The notes: a model not told the origin generated them from the sequence alone. A DNA stretch of 64,000 bases from Crossiella cryophila (GCF_014204915.1 NZ_JACHMH010000001.1:992001-1056000), one strand, 5' to 3'. Counted from the stretch's first letter, positions 18,013 through 26,976 are shown. Made by a program: numbers and translations.

Positions 18013-20249
18013 TGGCCCGAACCCAGTCCCTGCCCGAGCGGGTCACCCTGCTCGGCATCCGGCACCACGGCCCCGGCTCGGCGCGGATGGTGCGCGCGGC
18101 GCTGGAGGCGCTGGCGCCCAAGGTGATCCTCATCGAGGGGCCGCCGGAGGGGGACGCGCTGCTGGCGCACGTGCCGGAGCTGACGCCGCCGGTGGCGTTG
18201 CTGCTGCACGACGAGGCCGATCCGGCCAGCGCCTCGTTCTGGCCGTTCGCCCGCTTCTCCCCCGAGTGGCAGGCGCTGAGCTGGGGCGCCGAACACGGCG
18301 CCGCGGTGCGCTTCTTCGACCTGCCCGCGGCGATGTCGCTGGCCAGGGCGGTGAATCCGCCTGCTGAGTCCGCCGAGAAGAAGGTGCTGGTCGATCCGCT
18401 GGCGGTGCTGGCAGAGGCGGCCGGGTTCGACGATCCGGAGCGCTGGTGGGAGGACGTGGTCGAGCACTCCGCCGCGGACCCGCTTGGCCTGGCCGAGGCG
18501 GTCGCCGAGGCGATGGGCGCGCTGCGCGAGGAGTTCGCCGACACCGTGGACGAGCACACGCTGCGGCGGGAGGCGGCCATGCGGCAGAACCTGCGCAAGG
18601 CGCTCAAGGACACCGACGGGCCGATCGCGGTGGTCTGCGGCGCATGGCATGTGCCCGCGCTGCAACAGCTTCCGGCCGCCACCGGGGACGCGGCGCTGCT
18701 GCGCGGGCAGCCGAAGCTGAAGGTGGCAGGCAGCTGGGTGCCGTGGAGCCACGGGCGGCTGGCCGCGACCTCCGGCTACGGCGCCGGGGTGGACTCGCCG
18801 GGCTGGTACGCGCACCTGTGGGAGCGGGCACCTGCCGGGGACGTGCTGCCGCGCTGGCTGGCCAGGACCGCGCAGGTGTTGCGGGATCAGGGTTTGCCGG
18901 CCTCCACGGCGAGTGCGGTGGAGGCGGTGCGGCTGGCCGAGACCCTGGCCGCGATCCGCGGGCGGCCATCGGCCGGGCTGACCGAGGTCACCGAGGCGAC
19001 CCTGGCGGTGCTCTGCGGCGGGGACGACACCGGGCTGAAGCTGGTGCGGGAACGCCTGGTGGTCGGCGAGGAACTGGGCGCGGTCGGGGACAAGGTGCCG
19101 CGCTCGCCACTGGCCGCGGACGTGGCCCGGTTGCAGCGGCGGCTGCGGCTGCCCCCGGAGGCCGCCGAGCGGAACCTGCGGCTGGACCTGCGCAAGGACA
19201 CCGACCGGGAACGCTCGAAGCTGTTGCGGCGGTTGCGGGTGCTGGAGGTGCACTGGGGCGAGCCGGAGGAGACCGGCGGGCTGGGCACCTTCACCGAGGG
19301 CTGGACGCTGCGCTGGGACCCTGGCCTGGCGGTGGCGCTGGCCGCGGCGGCCCGGCACGGCACCACGGTCGAGGCCGCGGCGACCCAGGTGCTGGTCACC
19401 GAGTCCGCCCAGCTGCCCAGCGTGGCCGAGGCGGCCCAGGTGCTCGACGTCGCGGTGGGCGCGGAGCTGCCGGCGGCGGTGCTGGCCGCGCGGGCCGGGC
19501 TGGACCGGTGCGCCGCGGCGGCCACCGACGCGATCGAACTGCTCACCGCACTGCCCGCGCTGGCCCGCACGGTCCGCTACGGCTCGGTCAGGGACACCGA
19601 TCCCGAACTGCTGCGCACCGCGTTGCACGGGCTGCTCGCCCGCGGTGCGGTCGGGCTGCCGATGGCCTGCCTGAACATCGACGAGGAGACCGCGGGCCAC
19701 GCGCTGTCCATTGTGGACGGAGCGCATGAGGCGGTGCGGCTGGCCGCGGACGAGGAGCACGCGGCGGCCTGGTGGGAGGCGTTGCGGCGGCTGGTCGAAC
19801 TGGGCGCGCGGGATCCGGCCAAGGCCGGGCACGGGCTGCCCACCGGGCGGGCCTGCCGGTTGCTGTGGGAGTCCGGGCGGCTGGACACCGAGGCGGTGGC
19901 GGCCCGGCTGCACCGCGCGGTCTCGCTGCGCGGCGTCCCCGGCGCCGCGGCCGCGTTCGTGGCCGGGTTCCTGCACGGCTCGGCCGCGCTGCTGGCCGCG
20001 GACACCCGGCTGCTGGGCCTGGTGGACGGCTGGCTGTCCGGACTGGCCGGCGAGGACTTCGAGGACGCGCTGCCGTTGCTGCGGCGCGCGGTGGGCACCT
20101 TCAGCGGTCCGGAACGCCGCACCCTGGCCGAGCGGATCGCCGCGGGCGCGGGCCGGACCGCGGTCGCCAACACCGACTGGGACCCCGGGCGGGCCGAGCG
20201 GCTGACCGGATTCGTGCGTGAGCTGTACCGGAGGGCGGGCACCCGATGA
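18012..20249 (+). CDS. DUF5682 family protein
   Basis: A 745-residue protein (YehM-like). The N-terminal domain begins LLGIRHHGPGSAR and continues with VILIEGPPEGDAL; a later GAWHVPAL lies near residue 210. The pairing of an early His motif, an EGP motif and a GxxH motif resembles the EreA/ChaN/TIKI hydrolase superfamily, so a metal-dependent hydrolase domain is likely (inference). The remaining 500 residues are helical. The ATG shares one base with the MoxR stop (TGATG), and the stop overlaps the VWA gene by four. Confidence 0.8.
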   Translation: MARTQSLPERVTLLGIRHHGPGSARMVRAALEALAPKVILIEGPPEGDALLAHVPELTPPVALLLHDEADPASASFWPFARFSPEWQALSWGAEHGAAVRFFDLPAAMSLARAVNPPAESAEKKVLVDPLAVLAEAAGFDDPERWWEDVVEHSAADPLGLAEAVAEAMGALREEFADTVDEHTLRREAAMRQNLRKALKDTDGPIAVVCGAWHVPALQQLPAATGDAALLRGQPKLKVAGSWVPWSHGRLAATSGYGAGVDSPGWYAHLWERAPAGDVLPRWLARTAQVLRDQGLPASTASAVEAVRLAETLAAIRGRPSAGLTEVTEATLAVLCGGDDTGLKLVRERLVVGEELGAVGDKVPRSPLAADVARLQRRLRLPPEAAERNLRLDLRKDTDRERSKLLRRLRVLEVHWGEPEETGGLGTFTEGWTLRWDPGLAVALAAAARHGTTVEAAATQVLVTESAQLPSVAEAAQVLDVAVGAELPAAVLAARAGLDRCAAAATDAIELLTALPALARTVRYGSVRDTDPELLRTALHGLLARGAVGLPMACLNIDEETAGHALSIVDGAHEAVRLAADEEHAAAWWEALRRLVELGARDPAKAGHGLPTGRACRLLWESGRLDTEAVAARLHRAVSLRGVPGAAAAFVAGFLHGSAALLAADTRLLGLVDGWLSGLAGEDFEDALPLLRRAVGTFSGPERRTLAERIAAGAGRTAVANTDWDPGRAERLTGFVRELYRRAGTR

Positions 20250-21418
20250 GCGAGGCGGAACGACTGCGCCGCTGGCGGCTGCTGCTGGGCCCGGCCGCGA
20301 ACGAGCTGGGCGAGCTGGACGCCGACGACCGGCGCCGGGACGCGGCGCTGACCGCGCTCTACGGCGGTGGCGGGCAGGGCATGCCCGGCGAGAGCGAGGG
20401 CAAGCGCAGCGGCGGGCTCAGCTCCAGCGCGCCGGTGCTGCACCGCTGGCTCGGCGATGTGCGCACCTACTTCCCTGCCTCGGTGGTGCAGGTGATGCAG
20501 CGGGACGCGGTGGAGCGGCTCGGGCTGACCAAGCTGCTGCTGGAGCCGGAACTGCTGTCCACTGTGGAGCCGGACGTGCGGCTGGTCGGCACCCTGGTCT
20601 CGCTGTCCAGGGCGATCCCGGCACGCACCAGGGAGACCGCGCGGCTGGTGGTGCGCAAGGTGGTCGAGGAGATCGAGCAGCGGCTGGCCGAACGGCTGAT
20701 CGCCGCGGTCGCCGGCGCCGTGGACCGGTCGCGGCGCACCCGCAGGCCGCGACTGTCCGATGTGGACTGGAATGCCACCATCCGGGCCAATCTGCGCAAC
20801 TACCAGCCCGTCCAGCGCACCGTGGTGGTGGACCAGCTCATCGGCGCCCAGCGGCGCAGCCGCAGTTCGGCGCTCAAGGACGTGCTGCTGCTGGTCGACC
20901 AGTCCGGCTCGATGGCCGAGTCGGTGGTCTACTCCGCGGTCTTCGGCGCCACCCTGGCCTCGCTGCGCGCGGTGCACACCCGGCTGGTCGTCTTCGACAC
21001 CGAGATCGCCGACCTGACCGAGGAACTCGAGGACCCGGTCGACCTGCTCTTCGCCACCCAGCTCGGCGGCGGCACCGACATCAACCGGGCGATGGCCTAC
21101 GCCCAGCAGCACATCCGCCGCCCGGCCGACACGGTGCTGGTGCTGATCAGCGACCTGTACGAGGGCGGTGTGGCTGGCGAACTGCAACGCCGGGTCCGGG
21201 ACCTGGTGGCCAGCGGGGTGACCGTGGTGGTGCTGCTGGCCCTGTCCGACAGCGGCAAACCCGCCTACGACCACGAACTGGCCGCCCAGCTCTCCGCACT
21301 GGGCGCACCCGCCTTCGCCTGCACCCCTGACCTGTTCCCCGACCTGCTGGCCACGGCGCTGCGCAAGGAGGACGTGGCCGCGTGGGCCGAGTCGGAGGGG
21401 ATCCAGGTGGGGGCCTAG
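20246..21418 (+). CDS. VWA domain protein, partner of the MoxR ATPase
   Basis: A 390-residue soluble protein. A helical N-terminal half is followed by a von Willebrand factor A domain with an intact metal site: DQSGSMAES near residue 218 and GGGTDINRA near 273, plus a later ISDLYEGG. VWA proteins of this type recruit MoxR ATPases to a target. It is the last gene of the five-gene operon, overlapping DUF5682 by four bases and converging on the next gene with a four-base overlap. Confidence 0.9.
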   Translation: MSEAERLRRWRLLLGPAANELGELDADDRRRDAALTALYGGGGQGMPGESEGKRSGGLSSSAPVLHRWLGDVRTYFPASVVQVMQRDAVERLGLTKLLLEPELLSTVEPDVRLVGTLVSLSRAIPARTRETARLVVRKVVEEIEQRLAERLIAAVAGAVDRSRRTRRPRLSDVDWNATIRANLRNYQPVQRTVVVDQLIGAQRRSRSSALKDVLLLVDQSGSMAESVVYSAVFGATLASLRAVHTRLVVFDTEIADLTEELEDPVDLLFATQLGGGTDINRAMAYAQQHIRRPADTVLVLISDLYEGGVAGELQRRVRDLVASGVTVVVLLALSDSGKPAYDHELAAQLSALGAPAFACTPDLFPDLLATALRKEDVAAWAESEGIQVGA

Positions 21419-22515
21419 ACCGGCCGCATGCCCGGCTCGAAGGTGGCCAGGCCGAGGATCGGGAAGCCGGGGTAGCCCACCGCGAACAGCTTGCCGGGCA
21501 CCGGGTCTCCGGCGATCCACAGGCCCTGGACCTGCTGGATGTTGCCGACCAGGTCCAGGTTGGCGTCGCGGAGCTGGATGTTCAGGTCGGTGCCGTTGAC
21601 CAGCCGGATGACGCCGTGCGCGTTGGCGTGCCCGTCCCGGCCGGGCTGCCACGGGGCCAGCGAGATGCCGACCGGCTGCCACGGGCCAGCCCGCAGCAGT
21701 TCCGGCAGCCTGGTCCACGGCTGGTAGCGGCGCTTGGCCGCGTTGTGCCTGCGCAGCTGGATGGGGAAGAAGGCGACCACCGCGACCAGGCAGACCACGC
21801 CGAAGATCGTCTCCGCCCCTTGGGTCAGCCAGGCGCCGAGGAAGAGCAGCGCGACAAAGGCGAACGCGCCCAGATGCGGCCAGACCCGGTACCGGACCGC
21901 CCGGCTGGACATCTCGGCCCACGCCGCGACCAGCGGATCATCGCCCGCGACACCCGCACTGCCGAAGGACTCCGCGGCAGGCGGCGTCAGGCCGGCCGGG
22001 CGCTCGACCCGGCGGCCGGACAACGGCACCCCGAACCCGTCCAGCATGGCCACCACGGCCCCGGCGGAGGAGGGGCCGACCAGCCAGAGCCTGCCGGTCC
22101 GCTGTGCCACCCGGTGCGCGACCCGGCCGCGCACCTCGGGGAAGCGCAGGCACGCACCGTCGGCCTCCACCAGGAAGTGGCGGGCGGTCACGCCGAGCAC
22201 GGTGACCGGGACCGGACGCCAGCGTTCCGCCCGCATGAGGTCCCGGCTCCCCCGCATGACCGGCCCGTACCGGATCAGCATGCCCAGCAGCAGCACCACG
22301 AGCAGCAGCAGGAGACCCAGCACGACCTGCAGCGCCTCGGTGCGGAGGTCCACCACGGTGAACAGCAGCCACACCGCCCCGGCCAGCACGATCACCAGCA
22401 CCGGCGTGATGAGCAAGTTGCGCAAGTAGGTCTGGACGGCCGCGGCGCGCGGGTCCTCGATCGCGGGACGGTCGGTCACCGGATGGGCGACCACGGCGGG
22501 CGGGATGGGCTGCAC
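21415..22515 (-). CDS. Four-helix membrane protein of unknown function
   Basis: About 366 residues with two membrane hairpins: one near residues 35-90 and one in the middle near 215-265, each followed by a soluble domain. I do not recognise the family. GTG at 22515 was chosen because a TATCCT -10 box ends six bases upstream, as for a leaderless mRNA, and the longer upstream frame runs through the divergent iron-box region. It is not obviously linked to its neighbours. Confidence 0.6.
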   Translation of the reverse strand: MQPIPPAVVAHPVTDRPAIEDPRAAAVQTYLRNLLITPVLVIVLAGAVWLLFTVVDLRTEALQVVLGLLLLLVVLLLGMLIRYGPVMRGSRDLMRAERWRPVPVTVLGVTARHFLVEADGACLRFPEVRGRVAHRVAQRTGRLWLVGPSSAGAVVAMLDGFGVPLSGRRVERPAGLTPPAAESFGSAGVAGDDPLVAAWAEMSSRAVRYRVWPHLGAFAFVALLFLGAWLTQGAETIFGVVCLVAVVAFFPIQLRRHNAAKRRYQPWTRLPELLRAGPWQPVGISLAPWQPGRDGHANAHGVIRLVNGTDLNIQLRDANLDLVGNIQQVQGLWIAGDPVPGKLFAVGYPGFPILGLATFEPGMRPV

Positions 22516-22571
22516 CGGCCAAGGATAGAGACCGACGTCGCTCGGTCGGTTGACTTTCCTCCAACCCCAAC

Positions 22572-22590
22572 TCAAGTTAGCCTTGCCTAA
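22572..22590. promoter_or_regulatory. IdeR/DmdR-type iron box
   Basis: The 19-mer at 22572-22590, with core GTTAGCCTTGCCTAA, matches the iron-box consensus (TTAGGTTAGCCTAACCTAA) at 15 of 19 positions. It lies 14 bases before the GTG of the DUF2470 gene and would place that gene under Fe2+-dependent repression. Confidence 0.65.
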
Positions 22591-22604
22591 GTTGGAGGTG
22601 ATCC

Positions 22605-23384
22605 GTGGAGACCAAGAGTCGTCGCCCACCGATGCCTGGGGCCGCAGAGCGGGCCAGGACGATGGGTGTCCGAGGCGGCAAGGCAGTGCTGATGCCCGCG
22701 GTGGAGGGGGAGACGCCGCGGGTGGAGCCATTGCTGCACCACGTGCACGCGGACGGGTCGACCTCGCTGCTGCTCGATGAGGACCACGAGCTGGTCGGAC
22801 TGGCCTGGCAGGCCCCGCACGGGGAGCTGACCGCCATGGTCGAGCTGACCGACCCGGCGCCGGTGCGGCTGCGCGAGCCGGTGCGCGGACTGCTCTGGAT
22901 CACCGGTTTCCTGCAGGCGCTGGACGAGCGCGGGGCCCGCGCCGAAGCCCTGTCGGTGGCCGTGACCAGGCCGGATCCCCGGCTGCTCGACGTCGGGCAC
23001 GGGGCGACCATGCTGCGTCTCGTGCCTGCCTCGCTGGTGCTGGCCGACGCCGAGGGCACCTGCTCGCTGACCCCGCAGGAGTACACCAAGGCCGAGCCGG
23101 ACCCGTTCTGCCTCATGGAGGACGACTGGCTGCGGCACCTGGAGCTGTCCCACCGCGATGTGGTGGACCTGCTCGCCCGGCACATCCCCGAGCAGTTGCA
23201 GGGCGGGCACGTGCGGCCGCTGGGGCTGGACCGGCTCGGGCTGCGGCTGCGGGTGGAGGCGGCCGACGGCGACCACGACGTGCGGCTGGCCTTCTCCAAG
23301 TCGGTGACCACCCAGCACGAGCTGTCCCTGGAACTGCGCCGCCTGGTCGGCTGCCCGTTCATGGCCTCCCTGCACAGCGACTGA
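22605..23384 (+). CDS. DUF2470-domain protein, predicted haem/iron related
   Basis: A 259-residue protein with a split-barrel N-terminal part and a C-terminal DUF2470-type domain (the LMEDDWLRHLELSHRDVVDLL and VRPLGLDRLGLRLRV region). DUF2470 domains also occur at the end of HugZ-type haem-degrading enzymes. GTG at 22605 has a GGAGG site six bases upstream. The iron box directly before it supports a role when iron is scarce. No redox-active Cys pair is seen; enzymatic activity is unproven. Confidence 0.75.
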   Translation: METKSRRPPMPGAAERARTMGVRGGKAVLMPAVEGETPRVEPLLHHVHADGSTSLLLDEDHELVGLAWQAPHGELTAMVELTDPAPVRLREPVRGLLWITGFLQALDERGARAEALSVAVTRPDPRLLDVGHGATMLRLVPASLVLADAEGTCSLTPQEYTKAEPDPFCLMEDDWLRHLELSHRDVVDLLARHIPEQLQGGHVRPLGLDRLGLRLRVEAADGDHDVRLAFSKSVTTQHELSLELRRLVGCPFMASLHSD

Positions 23385-23403
23385 ACCCCGGCACCCCGCA
23401 CAG

Positions 23404-23441
23404 CACGAAGCCCGGCTCCTGCCGGGAAGCCGGGCTTCGTG
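23404..23441. terminator. Bidirectional terminator hairpin
   Basis: A perfect 14-bp stem (CACGAAGCCCGGCT with its complement at 23428-23441, loop 10) stands between the convergent DUF2470 and acyl-CoA dehydrogenase genes. Confidence 0.85.
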
Positions 23442-23481
23442 GTTCGGCCTGGGAGGGGGCCACGTCCTCCCGGACCGGGGT

Positions 23482-24693
23482 CTAGCGGATGTGCATGCCC
23501 GAGATCTGCCGGGCGATCACCAGGCGCTGGATCTCACTGGTGCCCTCGAAGATGGTGAAGATCTTGCTGTCCCGGTGCCAGCGTTCCACCGGGTGCTCGC
23601 GGGTGTAGCCGTTGCCGCCCAGGATCTGGATCGCCCGCTCGGTCGCCCAGACCGCGACCTCACCGGCCTTCAGCTTGGACATCGAGCCCTCGGCCGCCTC
23701 GAACTTGGCCTCGTTGCGCCCCATCCAGGCCGCCCGCCAGACCAGCAGCCGGGCCGCGTCGATCTCCATCTTCATATCGGCCAGGGTGAAGGCGATGGAC
23801 TGGTTCTCGATGATCGGGCGGCCGAAGGTGATCCGCTGCTTGGCGTAGTCCAGCGCGTACTCATACGCCGCCCTGGCGATGCCGATGGCCATCGCGCCCA
23901 CCGGCGGCCTGGTCAGCTCGAAGGTCTTCATCGCGGCCTGGGCGCCGCCCTTCTTGCCCTCCCTGGCCCTGGCCAGCTTCTCGTCCAGCTTGTCCTTGCC
24001 GCCGAGCAGGCAGCTGCCGGGCACCCGGACGTCGTCCAGGAACACATCGGCGGTGTGCGAGGCACGCAGGCCGTGCTTCTTGATCTTCTTGGTGGCGACC
24101 AGGCCCTTGGTGCCGGGCGGCACGATGAAGGCGGCCTGACCCCGGGAGCCCAGTTCCTTGTCCACCACGGCCTGCACCACGTGCACGTTGGCGATGCCGC
24201 CGTTGGTGGCCCAGGCCTTCTGGCCGTTGAGCACCCACTCGTCCTTGGCCTCGTCGTAGACCGCGCGGGTGCGCATGGCCGAGACGTCCGAACCGGCCTC
24301 CGGCTCCGAGGAGCAGAACGCGGCCACCTTGGGGTCGTCCACCTCGCCGAAGCACTGCGGCACCCACTCCACGAACTGCTCAGGCGTGCCTGCGGCGAAG
24401 ATCCCGGCCACCGCCAGGTTGGTGCCGAAGATCGCCAGGCCGATGCCCGCGTCGCCCCAGAACAGCTCCTCCAGCACGATCGGCAGGGAGAGCCCGGTGG
24501 GGTCGGCGTAGAAGGTGGCCAGCGACTCGAAGTTGTACAGCCCGATCTTGGCCGCCTCCTGGATCAGCGGCCAGGGCGTCTCCTCCCGCTCATCCCATTC
24601 GGCGGCGGCTGGCCGAACCGAGTCCGCGGCGAACCCGTGCACCCAGTCACGGAGATCGCGCTGTTCCTCGTTCAGTTCCAGTGAGAAGGTCAC
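23482..24693 (-). CDS. Acyl-CoA dehydrogenase
   Basis: A 403-residue FAD enzyme that introduces the alpha-beta double bond into acyl-CoA. The family signature around CSSEPEAGSD, the GNGYTREHPVERWHRD segment and the catalytic-base region IFEGTSEIQ are all present. A short Lys/Gly-rich insertion (ARAREGKKGG) follows the FAD-binding strand. GTG at 24693 has a GGGAG site. It is 13 bases after the SCP2 gene in one operon diverging from a TetR regulator, pointing to fatty-acid or sterol side-chain degradation. Confidence 0.93.
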   Translation of the reverse strand: MTFSLELNEEQRDLRDWVHGFAADSVRPAAAEWDEREETPWPLIQEAAKIGLYNFESLATFYADPTGLSLPIVLEELFWGDAGIGLAIFGTNLAVAGIFAAGTPEQFVEWVPQCFGEVDDPKVAAFCSSEPEAGSDVSAMRTRAVYDEAKDEWVLNGQKAWATNGGIANVHVVQAVVDKELGSRGQAAFIVPPGTKGLVATKKIKKHGLRASHTADVFLDDVRVPGSCLLGGKDKLDEKLARAREGKKGGAQAAMKTFELTRPPVGAMAIGIARAAYEYALDYAKQRITFGRPIIENQSIAFTLADMKMEIDAARLLVWRAAWMGRNEAKFEAAEGSMSKLKAGEVAVWATERAIQILGGNGYTREHPVERWHRDSKIFTIFEGTSEIQRLVIARQISGMHIR

Positions 24694-24706
24694 CGGTGCT
24701 ACTCCC

Positions 24707-25255
24707 TCACGCCTTGGGGATGCTGAACAGGTTGGACAGGCCCGCGGCGAACCCCAGGTCGCCCTTCACCTTGATCTTGCCGGTCATGAACATCACCGGG
24801 GCGGAGCCGTTGCCGGAGGCGAGTTTGAGGAACTCGGCCGGGGACAGCGTCACGGTCACCCTCGGCTCGGCCTGGTTGTCCTTGTTCACCGAACAGGCGC
24901 CGTCGGCGATCACCGTCTCGTAGCGCTCGAAGTCCTCGCCGGCCTGGATCCGCCAGTGCACGATCGCCTTGGCCGTGCCTGCCTTCTCCGCCTTGAAGTG
25001 CGCCTCCATCCGGCGGAACACCTCGTCCAGCACCCGCACCCGCAGCTCGGGCCGGGCCATCACGGCCTCGATCTGGTCCTTGGACGCCCGCGAGATGAGC
25101 CGCGCGAAGGTCTGCGGGTCCATCGAGCTGAGGTCGACGGTCCCCCCGTTGCTGGCCACCTCGGAGGCGGCGGAGAGGAGCGAGACGAACTCCTCCTTGC
25201 TGATCTTCTTCGGATCGACCTCGGCAAGGGCGGCGATCGGATCGCTGTTCGTCAT
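24707..25255 (-). CDS. SCP2 sterol-transfer domain protein
   Basis: A 182-residue protein. The second half (GEDFERYETVIADGAC, then VTVTLSPAEFLKLASG and FMTGKIKVKGDLGFAAGL) is a standard SCP2 lipid-binding fold. The N-terminal 70 residues are helical and unassigned. ATG at 25255 was preferred to TTG at 25258 because GGGAGG is six bases from the ATG. It is the first gene of the SCP2/acyl-CoA dehydrogenase operon; lipid binding for the dehydrogenase is a reasonable inference. Confidence 0.85.
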   Translation of the reverse strand: MTNSDPIAALAEVDPKKISKEEFVSLLSAASEVASNGGTVDLSSMDPQTFARLISRASKDQIEAVMARPELRVRVLDEVFRRMEAHFKAEKAGTAKAIVHWRIQAGEDFERYETVIADGACSVNKDNQAEPRVTVTLSPAEFLKLASGNGSAPVMFMTGKIKVKGDLGFAAGLSNLFSIPKA

Positions 25256-25270
25256 CAAAACCTCCCGCTT

Positions 25271-25304
25271 ACCTACTGACGAGTAACTCTACTTTCGAGT
25301 AGGT
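25271..25304. promoter_or_regulatory. Double TetR-type operator
   Basis: TACT-GACG-AGTA (25274-25285) and TACT-TTCG-AGTA (25290-25301) are two inverted repeats with centres 16 bases apart. The outer arms ACCTACT (25271) and AGTAGGT (25298) are also complementary. The region controls both the SCP2 operon and the divergent TetR gene. Confidence 0.7.
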
Positions 25305-25348
25305 TCCCTGGCAAGAGTACCCTTCCTGTCACGTCAACGGGGGTGCCA

Positions 25349-26059
25349 ATGACCGATAACCGGGCTGAGTCCAACGGCGACCGACCCGCGCGCGCGAAAC
25401 GACTGCCACGGGCGGTCCGGGAACGCCAGATCCTGGACGCCGCGGTGGCGGTGTTCTCCCAGCGCGGGTACCACGCCGCGTCCATGGACGAGATCTCCGA
25501 GGTCGCCGGGATCTCCAAGCCGATGATCTACGCCTACCTGGGCGCCAAGGAGGAGCTGTTCGCCGCCTGCATCCAGCGGGAGGCGACCAGGCTGGTGGAG
25601 GCGATCGCCGGGGTGGTGGACGAGAGCCTGCCGCCGCGCGAGCAGCTCTGGCGCGGCATCCAGGGCTTCTTCGCCTTCGTCGCGGACAACCGGGACTCCT
25701 GGCGGGTGCTGCACCGGCAGGCAGGCACCCAGGGCGAGCCGTTCGCGGCCGAGCTGACCGCTGGCCGCAAGCGGGCCATCTCGGTGATCGGGCTGCTGCT
25801 GGAGCACGCGGCCCAGGCCCAGGGCGTGGGTTCCTTCGCCGAGGGCCAGACCGAGCCGCTGGCCGCCGGGCTGGTCGGCGCGGGCGAATCGCTGGCCGAC
25901 TGGTGGCTGGACCACCCGGAGGAGACGCCCAAGGCGATGTCCGGGCGGCTGATGAACCTGGTCTGGATGGGCTTCGGCAACCTGGTGCAGGGCACCGGCT
26001 GGCGGCCGTCGCAGGCCGAGGACGCCGGGTTGCAGCGCAGCGACGAGGTCAGCGCCTGA
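25349..26059 (+). CDS. TetR-family regulator of the SCP2/acyl-CoA dehydrogenase operon
   Basis: A 236-residue regulator. The N-terminal HTH (RQILDAAVAVFSQRGY, then SMDEISEVAGISKPMIYAYLGAKEELF) is canonical; the C-terminal ligand domain ends WMGFGNLVQG. ATG at 25349 was preferred to GTG at 25343 because of spacing from a GGGG site. It is divergent from the SCP2 operon across the double operator, so autoregulation and control by an acyl-CoA-type ligand are likely. Confidence 0.9.
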   Translation: MTDNRAESNGDRPARAKRLPRAVRERQILDAAVAVFSQRGYHAASMDEISEVAGISKPMIYAYLGAKEELFAACIQREATRLVEAIAGVVDESLPPREQLWRGIQGFFAFVADNRDSWRVLHRQAGTQGEPFAAELTAGRKRAISVIGLLLEHAAQAQGVGSFAEGQTEPLAAGLVGAGESLADWWLDHPEETPKAMSGRLMNLVWMGFGNLVQGTGWRPSQAEDAGLQRSDEVSA

Positions 26060-26065
26060 GCCGGT

Positions 26066-26968
26066 TCAGCCGCTGATCAGCCTGGCCGCGCCGACCAGGC
26101 CCGCGTCCCCGCCAAGGGTGGCCGGGACCACCCGCAGGCCGGCCAGGAAGGACAGGCCGGCGTGGGTGTCCAGGCAGCGGCGGATCGGGTCGAACAACAG
26201 CGGCCCGACCGCGGCCACCCCGCCGCCGATGACCACCAGGTCCAGGTCGCAGACCGCGGCCGCGGCGGCGATGGCCAGGCCGACCGCGTGCCCGCCGCGC
26301 TCGAAGGCGGCCAGCGCCAGCTGATCGCCCGCGCGCGCGTCCGCGGCCAGTGCGACCGTGTCCTGGCCGGTCCAGCCCTGCTCGCGGGCCCAGCGGGACA
26401 GGTGCGGGCCACCGGCCACCGTCTCCACGCAGCCGCGTCCGCCGCAGGTGCAGGGGTGGCCGTCCGGCTCGACCACCACGTGCCCGATGTGGCCCGCGTT
26501 GCCGGTGCGCCCGCCGAAGGGCCGCCCGCCCAGCACCAGTCCGCCGCCGACCCCGGTGGAGACCACCATGCCCAGCATGAAGTCGGTGCCCTGACCGGCC
26601 CCTGCCCAGTGCTCGCCGAGCGCGGTGCAGGCGCCGTCCACGGCCAGTGCCACCGGCAGGCCGGGCAGCAGCGCGCTGATCCGGTCCCGCAGCGGGAAGT
26701 CCTGCCAGCCACTGATGTTGATCGGGCTGACCGTGCCCCTGGTGGTGTCCACCGGTCCCGCGCAGCCGACGCCGATCCCGCGCACCGCCGCGCCTTCCGG
26801 CCCGGACAGCGCTTCCTCGATCACCTCGGTGACCGCGGTCCAGGCCGCCTCGCGATCGTGCGCCGGGGTGGGTCGGCGGGCGGTGCGCAGCAGAGTGCCG
26901 GAGCCGTCCACCAGACCGGCGGCGATCTTGGTGCCGCCCACGTCGACGGCCAGCGCGAGATCGCTCAT
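26066..26968 (-). CDS. ROK-family sugar kinase (glucokinase-like)
   Basis: A 300-residue kinase. The ATP motif AVDVGGTKIAAGLVD, the substrate motif VDGACTALGEHW, the GxGxGG region STGVGGGLVLGG, and the zinc motif CTCGGRGCVE identify a ROK glucokinase or N-acetylhexosamine kinase. There is no N-terminal HTH, so it is an enzyme, not a ROK repressor. ATG at 26968 has GGAG seven bases upstream; an upstream in-frame start at 27031 would run through the intergenic DnaA-like boxes. Confidence 0.9.
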   Translation of the reverse strand: MSDLALAVDVGGTKIAAGLVDGSGTLLRTARRPTPAHDREAAWTAVTEVIEEALSGPEGAAVRGIGVGCAGPVDTTRGTVSPINISGWQDFPLRDRISALLPGLPVALAVDGACTALGEHWAGAGQGTDFMLGMVVSTGVGGGLVLGGRPFGGRTGNAGHIGHVVVEPDGHPCTCGGRGCVETVAGGPHLSRWAREQGWTGQDTVALAADARAGDQLALAAFERGGHAVGLAIAAAAAVCDLDLVVIGGGVAAVGPLLFDPIRRCLDTHAGLSFLAGLRVVPATLGGDAGLVGAARLISG

Positions 26969-26976
26969 CGGTTGCT

